Notes: a model not told the origin generated them from the letters alone. 64,000 bases of DNA from Monarcha castaneiventris obscurior (GCA_026261815.1 JAMPIT010000890.1:8152001-8216000); one strand, 5' to 3'. Positions 28,405-42,925 are shown, counted from the stretch's first letter. Numbers and translations: made by a program.

Positions 28405-31291
28405 CTTTTTGCTGAAATGCTTAACTTCATTTTTTTAAAATTCCAACAAGAGTAAAATCTGCAGAAAATTCAGAAAAGCTGTTTGAAGCCCTTACTTATG
28501 TTAGACTCATTTAAAACATAAATTTTCGTCTGTGGCTCTTTAGGGCACTTTAAAAATGGTCTGGTGGATTGGACACTAAATAATAAAGCCCACACAGAAA
28601 AAGCTACCATTCTTTCTTGTGGTAAGATATTTATATAATTAACACCTCATTACTTTAAAAAAAAAAAAAAAGAGTATGTTAATCATTAAAATTTAAGAGT
28701 GTAAAATAAAGCAGTGCACTATAAAAGCAATTTTTAAGTGTGTAATGTGAAAAAATACATATATGTTAATTTTATTTATGTAATTGTTCCTCTGAGAGGA
28801 AAATGTAAGTCCAAACTAAAAGAATACTTGATGAAAATACTAGAAGCATGTAAAGTTGTTTTTCCTTAGTGGGTGTTAGATATCTAAATTCACAAAGTGA
28901 ATTATTGGGAGCTAAGAGTCTTAAGCATCTCAGAAGATGAAAGTGCTTAGGTTATTATGGCCAATTAAAATCTAAGTTTCTAAGTTTAGGTGCAGATGTT
29001 AATAACACCTAAACCATTTTTACAACTTTACAGTATTTATTCTATTTAACAAAACGTTCAGAACTGTATGCTCAATTAAGCTCCAAGGATGATTTATCCA
29101 TGTGCATTTAAGCACTATACAATAATTTTTAATGTTTTGGTTATTTGTCTGGTTTTGATTGGATTAGAAAAAAAGTACCTGCTTTAAAGGAAATTTATTT
29201 TTTGGTAGCAACAAAATTTCCTGTTAAACTGAGTGTCTAATTTACTGTCATCCGACACCTTCAGATGCCTCACCAGATGAAAGCTGGTGTAGTGTGTTGG
29301 AAAAACCAATGGGAAATTGTAGCCCCTAGTCTCAAAGGTCACATAGAGTAAGTATTAATCCTTGAGGTAATCATTAACTTTGCTCTCTCCCTGCATATTT
29401 CCTCCAGTGAGGATCCATGGTGTGCAGAGAGCAGGCTCAGTGCTGTCCTAGAAAGCTTTCAGCTCATTCCAGATGCTTCAGGCATCGTGCTGCTCTTTGC
29501 GGAGCTCTGCACATTGTAAGGGCCTGGGCTCAACAAATTCATTTGAACCTTTCCCACTAGATCAGTCTGAAGTGGTCTCAGAGCTGCCCTTCCTGACTCC
29601 TTTCCCCCCCCCACCACTTACTCAGGCAAGGGGGCAAAAGGACAGGGTCAATTAATGGCCATGAGTGTCCCCTCATGAGGGCTGGTGCAGCTCTCTCATC
29701 ACCTCTGCATCTTCTCCTTGGTCTGCAGGAGTGGAGCTTCCTGCCAACTCTGTGCCTAGATTTGAAATCTCAGTGAAACAGCTTCAAGAAATCATTGTTT
29801 TCAGACAGGAATGTAGTTGTTAGGGGTGCTGTATGCTTCCTTTTTTCCTTTCAGTTACAATTCCAATAACTCTAGACACCCTGTTGAAATAAATGAGTGA
29901 ATGCTGTAAAAATGACTACCTGCCTACTGTTCTTGGTGAACATGGCTACAGATGAGCATCTAAGTTTGGAGGGTTGGAGGCAAATATGTGCCTTGCTTTT
30001 GTAACTTCTCTCTCTAAAAAAGCTACTGCAAAATTTCATGGCTCTGAAAGTGGGTTTTTGAAGCTCTCAAGACAATCTGGGGGAAACTTTACAGCTTCTG
30101 TTCAAATTATGCATCATCTGCAGCTCATGAGGCTGATGTTTGCTAGCGGCTCACCACAATGGTGCCACTGTGCTCTGTCAATGAGTAATTGTGCCATTAT
30201 AAGGCAAAACCCAGAATACCTTCCTGAATTTCACAGCCTACTTAACAGCAAAAATCATTTGAACGGCTCTAATTATCAGATGAATTCCTCACTCCTGTAG
30301 ATGCTGTGAAGAGAGAACCCATGAGCTCACTGCTGGACCGGCTCCGTCTTTTGGAGCAGCGGCTTGATTGCACTTCCTTTCTCAAGGGTCATTGTCAGAC
30401 TGTCTATATTGATTTGCATTAAAGATGCATTGTGCTTGCCAGAGATTCCCAGCATGATCTGTGAACATATCATAGCTTCTAATCAATCCTATTCTTGTCC
30501 TTCTACTGCGCTTCAATTTTTATGCAGCTTAACTCCTCAATAGAAATTGTCTTTTTCTCTTAATCTCTTTAAGGAACTGAGCTGATTGCCTGAAATTATC
30601 TTGCCTGATAATTAACTTTACCTGTTAAGTCTGTTGCACGTATGGTAAAACCTTGGTTAACTGGCAAAGGCCACTCATGTAACTAAGGCATTCCTCGGTT
30701 GTAAAGACAAGCCAAGACAACTGCTGTATATGGAGAGAAAACTGGAAAAGTTGTAAGTCCTACAGTAGTAAGAGTGTCTGTATCTGCTCAGCAGTATCAG
30801 AGGTGAGGAGGCAACAGATGCTGTAAGCAATATCTTCAGCATCAAGTTCAGGTTGTGCAGCAGCCTGGAATGGAGACATTTCCTTTTTGTACTTTGATTC
30901 AAAAAAATGAAGCTTGGAAATGGGATCTTGGAAATTCCTCAGGTAGTGTAGATTTCATGCTTCCCATAATTCACAATATGAACTTTTGTGCACCAGATCA
31001 GTGCACATGTCATCTTCATTGATACCTGCAACCAGTGTTACATATATGTACACACAAAAAGATAGGATTATCTCTTCATATTTCTTAGCCTTAGTGTTTA
31101 TAGCTCTCGATGCTTATTTACCATAAGAATATACTTTTGCGTATTTTTATTCTGAGCGGAAAAAGAAATTGCCTCTATTTTAGTATAATGCATCTTTCCT
31201 AAATCCTAGCATTGCACCTCTCTTTTTAACATTCCTTATTCATTTCTCAGCCTGCCAGACTGTCACTAAACACAGAACTGCTTTTAAATGC

Positions 31292-31382
31292 ATAATTGGT
31301 ATCTCATTACCATTGGGGCTCTGATGTGTAATTACAAAGACAGCAGGAAATAGGCTCCCAAATAGTTAATTCTAAACAGATG
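31292..31382 (+). promoter_or_regulatory. Candidate enhancer block with homeodomain and E-box motifs
   Basis: Within 90 bases there are TAATTG (31293-31298), a cattacc core, the palindrome GTAATTAC (31328-31335) and the E-box CAGATG (31377-31382). The density of neural homeodomain/bHLH-type cores and the balanced base composition suggest a conserved non-coding element. This is inference without an alignment. Confidence 0.25.
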
Positions 31383-33449
31383 GGCATAACGAGGTAAAGG
31401 GAGGAGCTTGACCTGGACCATGACACTAATTGTCCCCCATGAGGTTTGCAGCTTCCTCAGACCAGTGGCCTCCTCAAGCTCCTTTTGATTTTGTATCTAC
31501 AGAATGTGACTAGTTTTATTAGAATAAATTTAAGTTGCTTTACTGTCTTGTCCCTTCTTGAAATACACCCCCTCTACCCCCAACATCAGTAACTGCGTGT
31601 ACCTTGGATTAGAGGAACTTCTGGTTTGCATAAACAATCTCAAATGAAAAAATCTGAAAATTTTATACAGTCAAACATGCTTTATAAGTCATTTTCGGTT
31701 TAATTTTCAGCACATGTGGTACTTGGATATATTCCTAGACTAACATTTAAAGGTGCTTCCTGCAAATTTACCACCTTGAACATCTGAATTAGAAGAGAGA
31801 GAGCTATAATCTAGAAATTATAAAGTGGATTTAGTGTATTTCAAGTATGAAAGTGTGTGGTGCTGCTTTGGGGTAGGAAAGTTTCATTTATATTTTGTAA
31901 AATAAGACAAATTATATAAATCTAAAATATTCCATTAAGTTCTAAATTTTCTATTAGTCTTATTCACACTAACATAATAGCTCAGCTTTTTCAAGAGGAA
32001 CCACTATTAAATTAGTTCCCTTTTTGCTTTCTGGGATGGAGATGTTATCATCACATTTGTAGTGTAGTCTTGTAGACAAATATAGACTCATTCTGAACTG
32101 AAAAATATCCGAGTGCAGTGAAACCCGCACTACATAAATTCCATTCTTCATGAAAGTCCTAGAGAAGGTATGAGCTAAGCAGGTGTCTTACATCATCCAG
32201 TGTAAATATGGATCAGCTTTGTACTTTATATATGTAGAGAATTGACAAAACCAAATAAAAATACTGAAAATTAAATGTTCTGCATACCCACAGGATGACA
32301 CTTAAATGTTAGAAAGTCCTTTAATTTCATTGAGTGTAATACATATAATGAAAATGCTCAAGTGGGTTTCTAGCAGAGGCAAATAACTGGACCTGCTGTT
32401 TATAAAATTCACATAACAATAAACTGTAAGCCTAACCATACAAGTGAACCAGGAATATAAATTTAATATGCTTACTTACATAACCTGGGTCGCTCAGTAC
32501 AGTCACAATATTGACTGGCTTTCACAGATTAGGTCTGGGTTTTGTATCTAGCTATTCATTTTTATGTTGCTGCTCACAATTCAAAACATCATAGCCAGAA
32601 GATATTAACGAGTCCTGTTGAGGGGAAAAATTATGCAATTCCATGGAAGTTTTGTGACATTCTACTTATCTTGTAGAAATTGTCTGCTGTGCAGTCTTTT
32701 TTCTCCAGTTAAAAGCCTATCTCAAGTCCTCTCCTTCCTTTGATTCTGAAAAGCCTTTTTGTGAAATTTTAACTATCTGTTTGAATCCACAAGTGAAATT
32801 TTGACCTCAGTGAAGTTATTCCCACAGGATGCCGTTTTTCCAGGTGGTATTTTTCCAAAAGTAATTTCTGACTTTTTGACTTTTTCTTTATATGTAGAGC
32901 TGGGCTAATTTAGTAGTGAACCAATTTTTTTTTCCAAAGAAAAGAAACCTTTCCAATTTGTGAAGCTTCTGTCTGGGTATGTAAGAGTTGTAGGCATGGG
33001 AGGGGAAGCAGTATTTAGGAGAAATAAATGGAGTTATATTAATGGGAAGAGGGGAAAGCATGAGTATTTGCACATAGTGTTTTAGTATTTTGCAGTGTAA
33101 TATTACTATCACAGAAAGGTAATGACAGTATTTAATAACAAATAAGAAATGTCTGATTTTGACAGCAACAAATCTATTTCAGACAGTATGAGTAGGGGTT
33201 GAGAGAGGGTCCTCTAATACAATACACTTCACTGAAGACTGATAGGAAATGCCAAAGTAAGAAAAACATTTTAGTCCCTCCACAAACCATCACACTTTCC
33301 AGGAGTGCAGGTTTTAAAGGTTTCTCAGCATAAGATAGTGCCTTTGTGTTTAACAAACCTGGATTAATGGATTTTTCTTTATGCTTTTTGAAGCCTTTTA
33401 AGGTTTTGATGTTAATGCAAATCTGGGACACCACCGTGGCCTCCTGTTT

Positions 33450-33850
33450 TTTGGCCTGTTACAGTTAAAATCGTTTTTTCCAATGTACATTACTTCACAT
33501 TTATCAACATTGAACATCATCTGTTATTGTACCACAGCTGCTCAGTACTGTGAGGTCTATCTTGGTTCTTTGTTGTCCGTTTTCATGTTTGCTCAACTGA
33601 ATTATTTAGCACAATAGACCAACTTTGCCATTCTGCTCTTCATCAGCTTTTCTTGACACTGTATGAATATGTCAAACAGAGGAGCCCCAGAGATTAGTGC
33701 AGATACCAGGATATTATTAATATCCTGCTAATACAAAACTGTTTCTTTCTTCTTATCATTTTTGTCCTTTAACATTGGTTATCTAGAATGCCTAACATGC
33801 CATGGCAGCTTCTGCTACTTGTGACTTCAATCTAAAAGAGGCGTGTTGTT
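33450..33850 (-). mobile_element. Ancient CR1/L3-clade LINE fragment (reverse transcriptase)
   Basis: Read on the minus strand, this segment aligns by eye to the reverse-transcriptase region of an ancient sauropsid CR1/L3-like LINE. The best piece is 33473-33514, which translates without a break to FNVDKCEVMYIGKN, the element's characteristic 'KFNVDKCKVMHIG' block. Upstream on the minus strand, degraded matches to the preceding 'VLFNIFINDL...KVAKFADDTKLF' region occur near 33590-33700. A weaker match continues to about 33850. Indels and stops are common, so it is a long-dead relic. The outer limits are approximate. Confidence 0.65.
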
Positions 33851-36800
33851 TCCCGTGTAATTATGTATTTAGCAACACAGTTGATAATTCTGTCTAACCT
33901 CACCTGGTTTCCTGAAGGTCGTGCTATGGATTTTCTATCTGTCAACAGTGCATGTTTTTTCACCCCAAGTCTTGGAAGGAAAAAAAGGAAGCCTTAACCA
34001 TAAATCCTGAGCACTCAGTAGTCTGTCACTCGCAGTCATATCAAATGCAGATTTTTGGAAATCCTGCTTGAGATTCCTACAGATTTTCAGTTTTCCATTT
34101 TGTAAATCCTGAAGTTTGCCCGGAACATGAGTTCTGCAATATGGCACTTTCTATGTGTGCATAAATACCTTCAGATTCCTAATTTTTCTGTTAAATGGAG
34201 TACCTTACAATAAAAATATTATAAATAAGAAGTAATGTGCATTCCAATTGTGCGAAGGCTCTGAATTCATGCAATATTTATGAAGGTTTTGATTAATGCT
34301 TCCACATAAAACTAAAGGAGACAGAGGAAAGCCTTTTTTAGTAGCTCCCCCACCCCTGTTTCTGCATCTTAATGAAAAGTTTTTTAATATTTAAAATACA
34401 TTTAAAGCCTCATGTGTATAGAAAAGCTATGCAGTTAAAAAAAGATAGGCAATTTTATTAGGCTGAGCTATTTGAAAGAAAGGATAAATGTCAGCTTAAT
34501 AATGTCAATGACAAACTCTGCAACTTGCAACATAATTGAAGATTTAAAAATGTATTTTGCAACTGTATCCTGTACCAAAAGGAACAAAGTCAGCAGCCAA
34601 ATTCTTTTCTCATACTTAGACATTGCAGGCAAATCACTGCTGATTTATTCACAAATACTTTATTTAATAGTATACCTTTTGTTAAATATTGTAACATGAC
34701 TTTTGTGGGCTAGTGATGTGCTATGGGATTATAATAAATCAAGTAATGTGTTCCTGTTAACTGGATGAAGTGTTTTAATATGGAAACCTGATTCACATAG
34801 ATGTTTGGGTTCATCTGGTTTGAATATTGTGCTGTATAAGAAGGAACTATATATTTTTGATCATTAATTTTCTAATGGATTAAATCATAGGGGGAAAACC
34901 ACACAGCCATTACAGATTTCAAACTTAGTGAGAAAAGTCTTGAGAAACAAACAGCCAGGTACAAAAAAAACCAAAGAATACTTTTACTTACTGCTCAGTG
35001 GATCCAGGCACTGGATGCTCTAAACTCCCTTGACTTGTATTTAAAGTAGATGTGTCTACTTTTAACAGCCAGAAGCCAACCCCTTCATTAAATAAGGTCA
35101 CATCTTTAAAAGAAAATTCATCATGTTGTAATCTGGTGGTGGTTTGCTTAGCATGAGAATATTATGATTTGATACATTCATATGAGCCAAAAGTCTGTTT
35201 TAAATAGCTACAATTACCTTTGCCTTGTAAGATTGGTGAACTTAGGTGGCCTTCCAGTTCCTTCTTCAGTTGTTTCTTCTTTACATCCCTCAATACTTAG
35301 GCAGGGAATAATCTTTCTATCTCTTTCTTTTTCTCCTGGTTACTGACAACTTGGCCTCTTCCTTTTCCCTAATTCCTGGATGTGAGTTCCGCCTAATTGA
35401 CATGGGTAGAAGAAAGGTAGGAGAAATTTGTCTCTGTGGATACCATATTCCCAAGTTCACTTGACCTCTGCACTGTCTTGCTGTTGCGTGCTTATTCTAG
35501 ATAAAACTAGAACTACAAATCTGTGGACACAGAGTTTTTCCAAGTTTTTTTACAGGTCAAAAAGCTCTATGTTTTGTCCTCTGGATGTAAAGTGATTGAC
35601 TTGTATTACCCAGTAAGAATTGATCTAACAAGCTGTTGATTTCCATTGATTTTGTCTCTTGGTGGAACTTCTATAAAAATCAGGCCTTGATTGTGGAAAT
35701 TTGAGTAAGTGGAAATGCACGTACTCGAGATCTGTGGCCTTGTTTGTAAGCACAGGTCTTTGATTTGCTCATGTTCATCGAATGTGTATTACTATATCTA
35801 TATGTGTATGTGCATGGACGTGTATTCATGTAAGATTCCATTAAAATTATTCTGAGATATTGAGGGGGGTTTGCCCCTAATCCCTTATTTTAATACTCAA
35901 TTGTAATGTACCACATCAGAAGTGCTCAAGTATGATGAGGAGATGTTGTGTGAGTGCAATTCCTTTTACATATCCTCATTCATTTGCTTATCTTTATTTA
36001 TTCCAGTGGCTGAAATCAGTGAATAAGTGTAACATTTGGCTGCAGGACTTAGCAACATATTTGTGAATGACTGAGGTCAAACTCTTTAAACCACAGCCTT
36101 CAAAACTTGACATTGTTTTCAGATGGAATATAGTTATCAACTCTATCACTTTTCTTTCTCAAAGAGCTTCGTGCCTCTGTAATTATATCTGATAGGCTGC
36201 AAAATTTGATGTTCCACAAGCCTTATTTCTTACTATGTGGTTTTATCTTCAGTTGCTTTCCCTCATTGCTGCACGCACGTTTGTGGTCAGCAATGATTTT
36301 CCTACCAGCAATAATAACAGAATTTAATTCTGAGCACTGATAATCACTGGTGAACTGTGTGAAAAGAACAATTACTGTGCAACACTGTTTCTACTAATAA
36401 GATATTCAGAAGATAGTCTCTCTGTCCTTTGCTGATTTCTCTAGTTTGAGTACTGCAAAGCTGTAGTAAAGGCAGGGTGGAAGAGAGCAACAGCTAGATG
36501 GTAAATACTCTTAAGCTCTACCATATGCATACTTCACTGCTACCACCCCCAGAAAAGGATTGCTGGCAGCAGTGTGGCAGTGACTAGTTAAGAATCTGAG
36601 GAATGCAGGTGGTGCAACTATAGCTCTGTTCATAAGTCTTGGACTGACATCTAAACCCAGATAATATAAACTGAAAAAACCCAGGTGCCTGGCAGCTGTG
36701 CTAGAATAGGATTAGCAAGATCCTCCTTGGCAAGAGAGGGTGTTACTCCTCAACACCAGAGAAATGTGGCAATCTGAGCTTTATAATGCTGCAGCCAAGG

Positions 36801-38605
36801 CTGCCTGCTAGCTATTCAGGTTATTGGGGGGTGAAGGCAGGAGGCAGGAGGGTGGTCCCACTCTTTTGCAGCGTTTTTGAGGCTTCCCATCAGTTTCTGG
36901 CATAGCGGAGTGGAGCAGCCCTCCCTGCCTCTTAAAGCTCTTGCTGTGATTTCTCCCTGTCTTAAGGCATCCTGGTATCGTGCAGGCTAATTCATTGTTT
37001 TGTCTTGAGATCAAACTGCTATCTACATTTCCTTTTCTAGATGTCTTTTTTCCTTCTAACTGCATATCTGATTCTTTTACAGTATCTTTTCCTGTCTTCA
37101 CCGTGGCGTGAATTATTTTGTGTTTCATTTTGGCTCATCTATTTTTTTGTAAAGGAAACTCTCTGTGCTGCATGGCATTTATGGCAAATCATGAAATTGC
37201 AGCGTTTCTGTCTCCATTAAAGTTAAAAGTGTTGGGTTTATAGCCTCTTTTTGGATTGTTGTTAAATATCTTACGTTGCCTGTTTACTGTAAATGCACTT
37301 TTGTTTGTCTGACTGTAGATGAAGAATTGTATATATTTTCCTTAAATAGTTTTGGATGAAAATGCTTCACTGTGAGACAGAACTGCAGTTGTGTAAACTT
37401 GTCTTAGTTTTATTGGTACTATAAATTTAAAATCTCTCCCTTCACAGTGCTTAGAGAATTTTCTCCTAGAGACCTCACGAATTTTTACACTGACTAAAGA
37501 GGAGGCAGCCTGAATCCAAGAAATACACTTGAACATTTTCCTTGTGCATAGGTTTTTTTGTTAGAGACAGAATATCAGCAATGAGCTTTTCTTTCAGCCT
37601 ACAGTTAAATCCTGGCTCAGCCCTACTGCAGAAATTACAGCCATTTGATGGGTTTCTAGAAGCTTGTGCAAAAGAGGTTGGTGCTCTCCACCCACATAAA
37701 ACAGGAAAAATAAGTCTTTCTTCTTCAAATATCACTGCCTTATCTTTTTGTGGACAACTGATTTCAGGAAGGGTGTTAGACACAGAAGCTGTCTCATTCG
37801 AGTGAGCCTAATGCACAGATGTACTGTGAGACGAGCTTGCACCCACTGTATCAAAGATCTGGAGATGAGATTTTTCACTCCTACCTGTAACCCCCTTGCT
37901 GTGTTTAGGTCATTCTTCTACATATTGTTCGCAAAATTGTCTACTCCTACTTGCAAAAAAAAAGAAAAAAAATCTTGCTGATATGCTGAAGCAATCTGTG
38001 TTCAAAAGCATAGTGCAAAAATCAGTCAAATAGTAGCTCAACAAAATAAAAGCCATTGTAAGAGCACAGTTAGTGGACAGTGCTGTGTAAAGTATGGCAA
38101 CACAAATGTAGTGCTGGAAGTTATACCTTTAACTCTCTCCAGACAATAGCATTTGAAGGCTGACCTCTTATTTTCTGATGGAGTTTGTGGCGTTTTTTGG
38201 TACCCCCCATACAAACTCAGAACTGCCTGGCATTATTCAGATCAGGAGAGCTGCTGGCCTCTTAAGTTGATTTGAAATGCCTGCCAGAAGAAACAAAAGC
38301 AAACAGCTAAACTAATGACCAAGTTACCTGTCATCACAGTTTTAGTGTTATAAGCCTGTTTGATTAGGTCATTTATTGGGAAATGCCAGGTTGTCTGCTT
38401 CTGGCTAAAATTAACAGCTCTACTTTTCCAAAGACAGGGCTGTGTCACCTCGAGAGAAAGGCTGGGAGTGGAAAGGTCAGTGTTTACTTAAGAAAAAAGA
38501 TAAATCAATGGGGTGAACTCAAAAATCTTGCACCTAAGGAAATGTAGGCAAACTAATGTTGAGAGGAGGGAGAAAAGGAGATTGCAGTGCTGAAATCAAG
38601 TCTTT

Positions 38606-38632
38606 CATACACACATATGTATATATATATAT
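38606..38632 (+). repeat. CA/TA microsatellite
   Basis: Short (AC) units run into atatgtatatatatatat. It is a simple dinucleotide repeat seen directly. Confidence 0.85.
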
Positions 38633-41600
38633 GGTATAGGATATCTATTTCAGTCTCTTCTCAGAAATCAAATTAAATATATAAAAAACTACATTTCACC
38701 ATCGACAATCAAATTAGGTAATATTTGACTTTTTGCTACTTTTTTTGATAAGGAGATAGACACCCATATAAAAGTAATAATGCCTAAATTCTCTATTAGC
38801 CACTTCCATACCCTTTTACAAACATGGACGTCAGTCACTTCCTTGTAAATGTATCAGAAGTATAAACCTCAGCACTGTCAATTAAAATGTGTCTGTATTT
38901 CGTTCTTGTTTTTTTGTGTCATGTTTTTGTGCTCTACTTCCTTACATGATGTTCAAATAGCATTATTTTGGTGAAATGTATGATGTAAACCATGGAATTT
39001 TTTCCTTCACTATTTTTCTTCTTTCTGTGTTATACTTACCAGAGAATGCAAAACTGAATTGCCTGATAACCTGGCAGAGCCAGAAAGGTATATACTTTTT
39101 TTTCATTCACTGGAAAATGTAGTAAGATAAGAGTTTTTCTAACGTGTATCTTTGACCAACAAATATTTTTTTAAAGCCTTTTTAGAAGCATTGGGTTTTT
39201 CACTTTTATTTTTAAGTTAGTCGATGCTGAAACATTAGTGTCAAGGGAACGTGCATTTTGGAAACATCAAGGGCACCTTTATCTGTGTTCTGTAACATTT
39301 TTGTCATGGAAAATGTGGATGTTGCTTTTGGTATTTTCTAGCTGTATTCCTTGTGTTAAAAAAAAAAAAAGGTGCCTCGGCTCATAAAAATATTTTGAGA
39401 CAACTACAGGAATAATAAATGGTACAGAGATCTGGAAGATTGCAAATTGTGACTCTAAAATATATGTTGTGTGTGTCCATGGCCTGTATTTACACAGGAG
39501 AAGACCACAAATTTCATATGTGCTGCTTGCTGAGACAGCATTATAATAAGTCCTTTAAGAAATAAAAATTCATTTAATGAACAATACATTTAGAAGGAAA
39601 AAAATAGCTTTAGTCGAAGACCTACAGAGTTCAGGTTTTAAATCCTTATCTTTTTGCATAGACATGACTTGTGGAAGTTCTAGCTACATCCTCCTTCACA
39701 AGATTACCATGTTCCCTTACTTTCTTAAAAGCTATTAATGTTTTCCCTGTCAAAGACAACGTGGCTCACAAATCGCTATTCCGAGTTCTGTAGTCCCCGG
39801 GCTGCATATGTAAGAGCAGTCTACTGGAGAGATGTGCAGAAAACACAGCTACTTCCTATTTTTCCTATTCCTGGAGTGAAGGGAAGGAGTTTTTCCCCTC
39901 AACATTTTCAGTGAAAGGAAGGTGAGGCAACTCACCTTTATCAGTGAAAAGAAATAATGGTGTTTTGGGGTTTTATTATTTATTTATTTAAAACTGTCTT
40001 TGAGCTTCTGAACTTGATTTAACATTCAGTGAGGTAGCCTTGTGCTCTGTAGATATTTCAAGCAACAGTATGGGGCTGGCATATGCTTATTTACTCTACC
40101 TGTCTTAATATTGGCAAATGACCTTGTAAATACTAAAGTGACGCAAAGAATTTGAAAAAGAAATTTTTCTGGAAGGTACTGGCTGTCCATTTTTAATATT
40201 GTTGATATGGTACAAGCTGACCCTTCTCCATCCAAAACCAACTAATGTACTCTTTTGTTTTTAATTGTGGCAATTGACTTTTCAGTTCAGATAGATGTTG
40301 TTACTGCTGAGATTCCTAGGTTACCATCTTCTAATTACCCCAGTCGGAAAAACACTTGAGTCTTTTGACACTGCCTTATTTTTAAGCAGAGGCTCAAATT
40401 CCAGTGATATCCATGGCATTTTGGTAGATAAGAGCCAAGCCCAACTGTGTGTTTTTATTATGTTCCTGAATAATAACCATTGCTTTCTGCAGGGATGGAG
40501 AGATTATGTCTAGCAGATAGCAGGAAATAAGACAGGCAAGGCTAAGGGATATAAAAAATTAATAGAGTTATAGCCCCAAAGAGGACATAAATAATATTGA
40601 CAGGGTAGAAAAGAATTTGGGATAAACAAAACAAAGCTAAACTAAACAAGACTATGTTAAGTAAGTTAAATACCTCACCCATTAAATTCATGCCTCATAC
40701 ACAGAGGTTTAGAATAATTGTTAGAACAGATGCTTCTAAGCTTTATATTGAGATCAATTCTAGGTAATTTAAAGCTATATCACAGGATGCATATATAACA
40801 CAAAAGATGCATTGTTTTTATTAAAGACATTATTACAAACAAAATTATTTGAAAAAATATTATTAGAAAACATTATCAAAAGAGTTTCACAACAGGTATG
40901 TTACAATCCTGATGGATCTGTTTGTTAGTCAACTGAAAAACTGTAAATCAGTGTTGATGAGGTCAGAAGAAAATGAAAACAAAATAAATTCAAAAGTTTC
41001 AAGGAGAAGGTGAAGTGAAAATGAATTATGCTCTTACTCATTTTCTTCACCTTTTTCTCTTGGTAGTTCTTAGGTGAAGTGATTTAATTCAGTGTTGTGT
41101 CTAAGAAAACACTTTAAACATGTCCTTTTTGAAAAATATGTCTATAGCCTGCATTATGGTCTTATGACACTTTGAAATGGATTGAGCATTCTCACTTTTA
41201 AAGGTGTTTTAAGGCTCTTTTCAAATCCTTAAAAGTCAAGTCCCCAGATTGAGGCCAGTGCTATCAAGAGTGGGGATAAATCAGAGGATCTGGATTTATA
41301 TCTCAGACTCTCGGGAGGGGAAATTCTCCCCAGGAAACTCATGTGACAGGTTTAGGCTCCGTAATGTTTTCTGCATCCTGGCATAAATCCCTTTGTAATG
41401 AACAAAAAGGCAGCAGTAGTTTTAATATCAGATTTTCACTATAAAGTAGTATTTTTAATCTACACCCATATCCAGTTGCAAACAATAGTACTCCGTGAAA
41501 GTCCATGGAAAAGCTGGCTTTTAACTGTTGTCCTAGAATTTTATTTAGCTCTTAGCATCACTCATTATGCTGAAAGAGACCAGGAAACATATCAAAGAAC

Positions 41601-42488
41601 TTATATGAAAAAAAGTATCATATGATATGTGTCCAGCTGTTCCTCTAGTTCCACCACCATAATTGCAAGAGTTGGTGGGATGAAGTCCTATTATTATTCT
41701 AGAATAGAGATTGTTCAGTCTTTGTGAAATTAGCATCCATATTGACAAATTATACAGAACTGGCAAGCTGCCTCTCATTTACATATAAACTGTATTTACT
41801 GTTTCAAGCAAAACAAATACTTCTAGGGTCAGACACTCATGCTAGAAATTGTCATAGCTCCAATTCCATTTTACATCACTGAGGACTTGCTCCCTTGCCA
41901 ACAACAGAGTTAAGTAAATGAATGAATTTAACTCTTATCTGAATTCATTTAATAATAGCATGTCTGCAGTTCAGAAACTAATCCTTCACCTCCAGGATAA
42001 CCATGGGCACTGTTGCAGACAATATTTTCAGCCTCTCCACTGCAAGACTTGCTTTAAAATTTTGCAGTTGAAAATACTTTCACTTCTCTTGACAACCTGC
42101 CTATTCATTTTATTGTCATTGCTTTCCCTCAGGCTCTGCCAAGAAGTTTGCACTTGCAGTTTGATCAAATTACATGCTTTTCCTTGATGTGAACATGTAA
42201 AACATCACTGTGCTTTGCTCAGGAAATGATAACAGATTACAGAATGTCCCATGTTTACGTCACTGATTTGAATCCAGTCCAAGCCACTAGTGACTGACTG
42301 TCATCCTTAAATAACCCTTATGAAACTGGAGAGAGTGTTAATCATTTTAATTTTGCAAATGAAATATTTCCTGAATGTGAATGAGGAAAATCTAAAAATT
42401 CACATAGTTGAATGTGGTGTAGTTGAGCTGCAGCTGAGCTTGAGTGGAAAGGAAAATATTTCCAGCAGATGAACTGTAAGGCAGCACT

Positions 42489-42498
42489 TGATTGACAG
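42489..42498 (+). promoter_or_regulatory. PBX-MEIS/PREP composite site
   Basis: TGATTGACAG is the exact consensus for PBX-MEIS/PREP heterodimers. It lies 18-58 bases downstream of E-boxes CAGCTG (42431-42436) and CAGATG (42466-42471), in a compact block that resembles a conserved enhancer. The motif is direct; the function is inferred. Confidence 0.4.
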
Positions 42499-42925
42499 TG
42501 GCATCTCAAAATAATTGAGGAACAGACGTTTCTCCTTCTTGTATTTTAATTCACCAAACGAAAGCCTTAGTTCTTCTCCCAGTCACCATGATGATGATAA
42601 TATTAGCACTCATTAGGTATCTAAACACAACATCCATAATCATAGTAATGCTACCACATAATAAATAGCAGAGGTAGTAATTTACATAAAAAGTACTATT
42701 ATCAATTGCCTGTAATAATGAGTGTCTCAATAAACATGCCAATAATACTCTTCTCACCCCCTTTTATAATCTCCAAGGAGAAGTAAACCCAGCATATCCT
42801 AGTTGCTTTTGCATCAAGTTTTGAAGTAAGACCATCAACTCTAAGCACACAAAGCAGTTATGTGTCAAAAATGCAGTCAAGAGATCATTTGAGGTCTTGT
42901 TTGAATGATTTAGTGTGTTTATATT

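Larger units (their letters stand above)
18496..33449 (+). other. GRID2: GRID2 large intron, second part
   Basis: This is AT-rich sequence with few repeats. It contains the GT-rich tract at 18771-18978, a CA/TA microsatellite at 28359-28404, TA/CA-like sequence around 19262-19296 and 27161-27215, and an A15 tract at 28657-28671. Blocks at about 20930-21520 and 31270-31400 are rich in homeodomain-type cores and look like candidate conserved non-coding elements (inference). No gene, RNA or further transposon was recognised. Confidence 0.8.
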
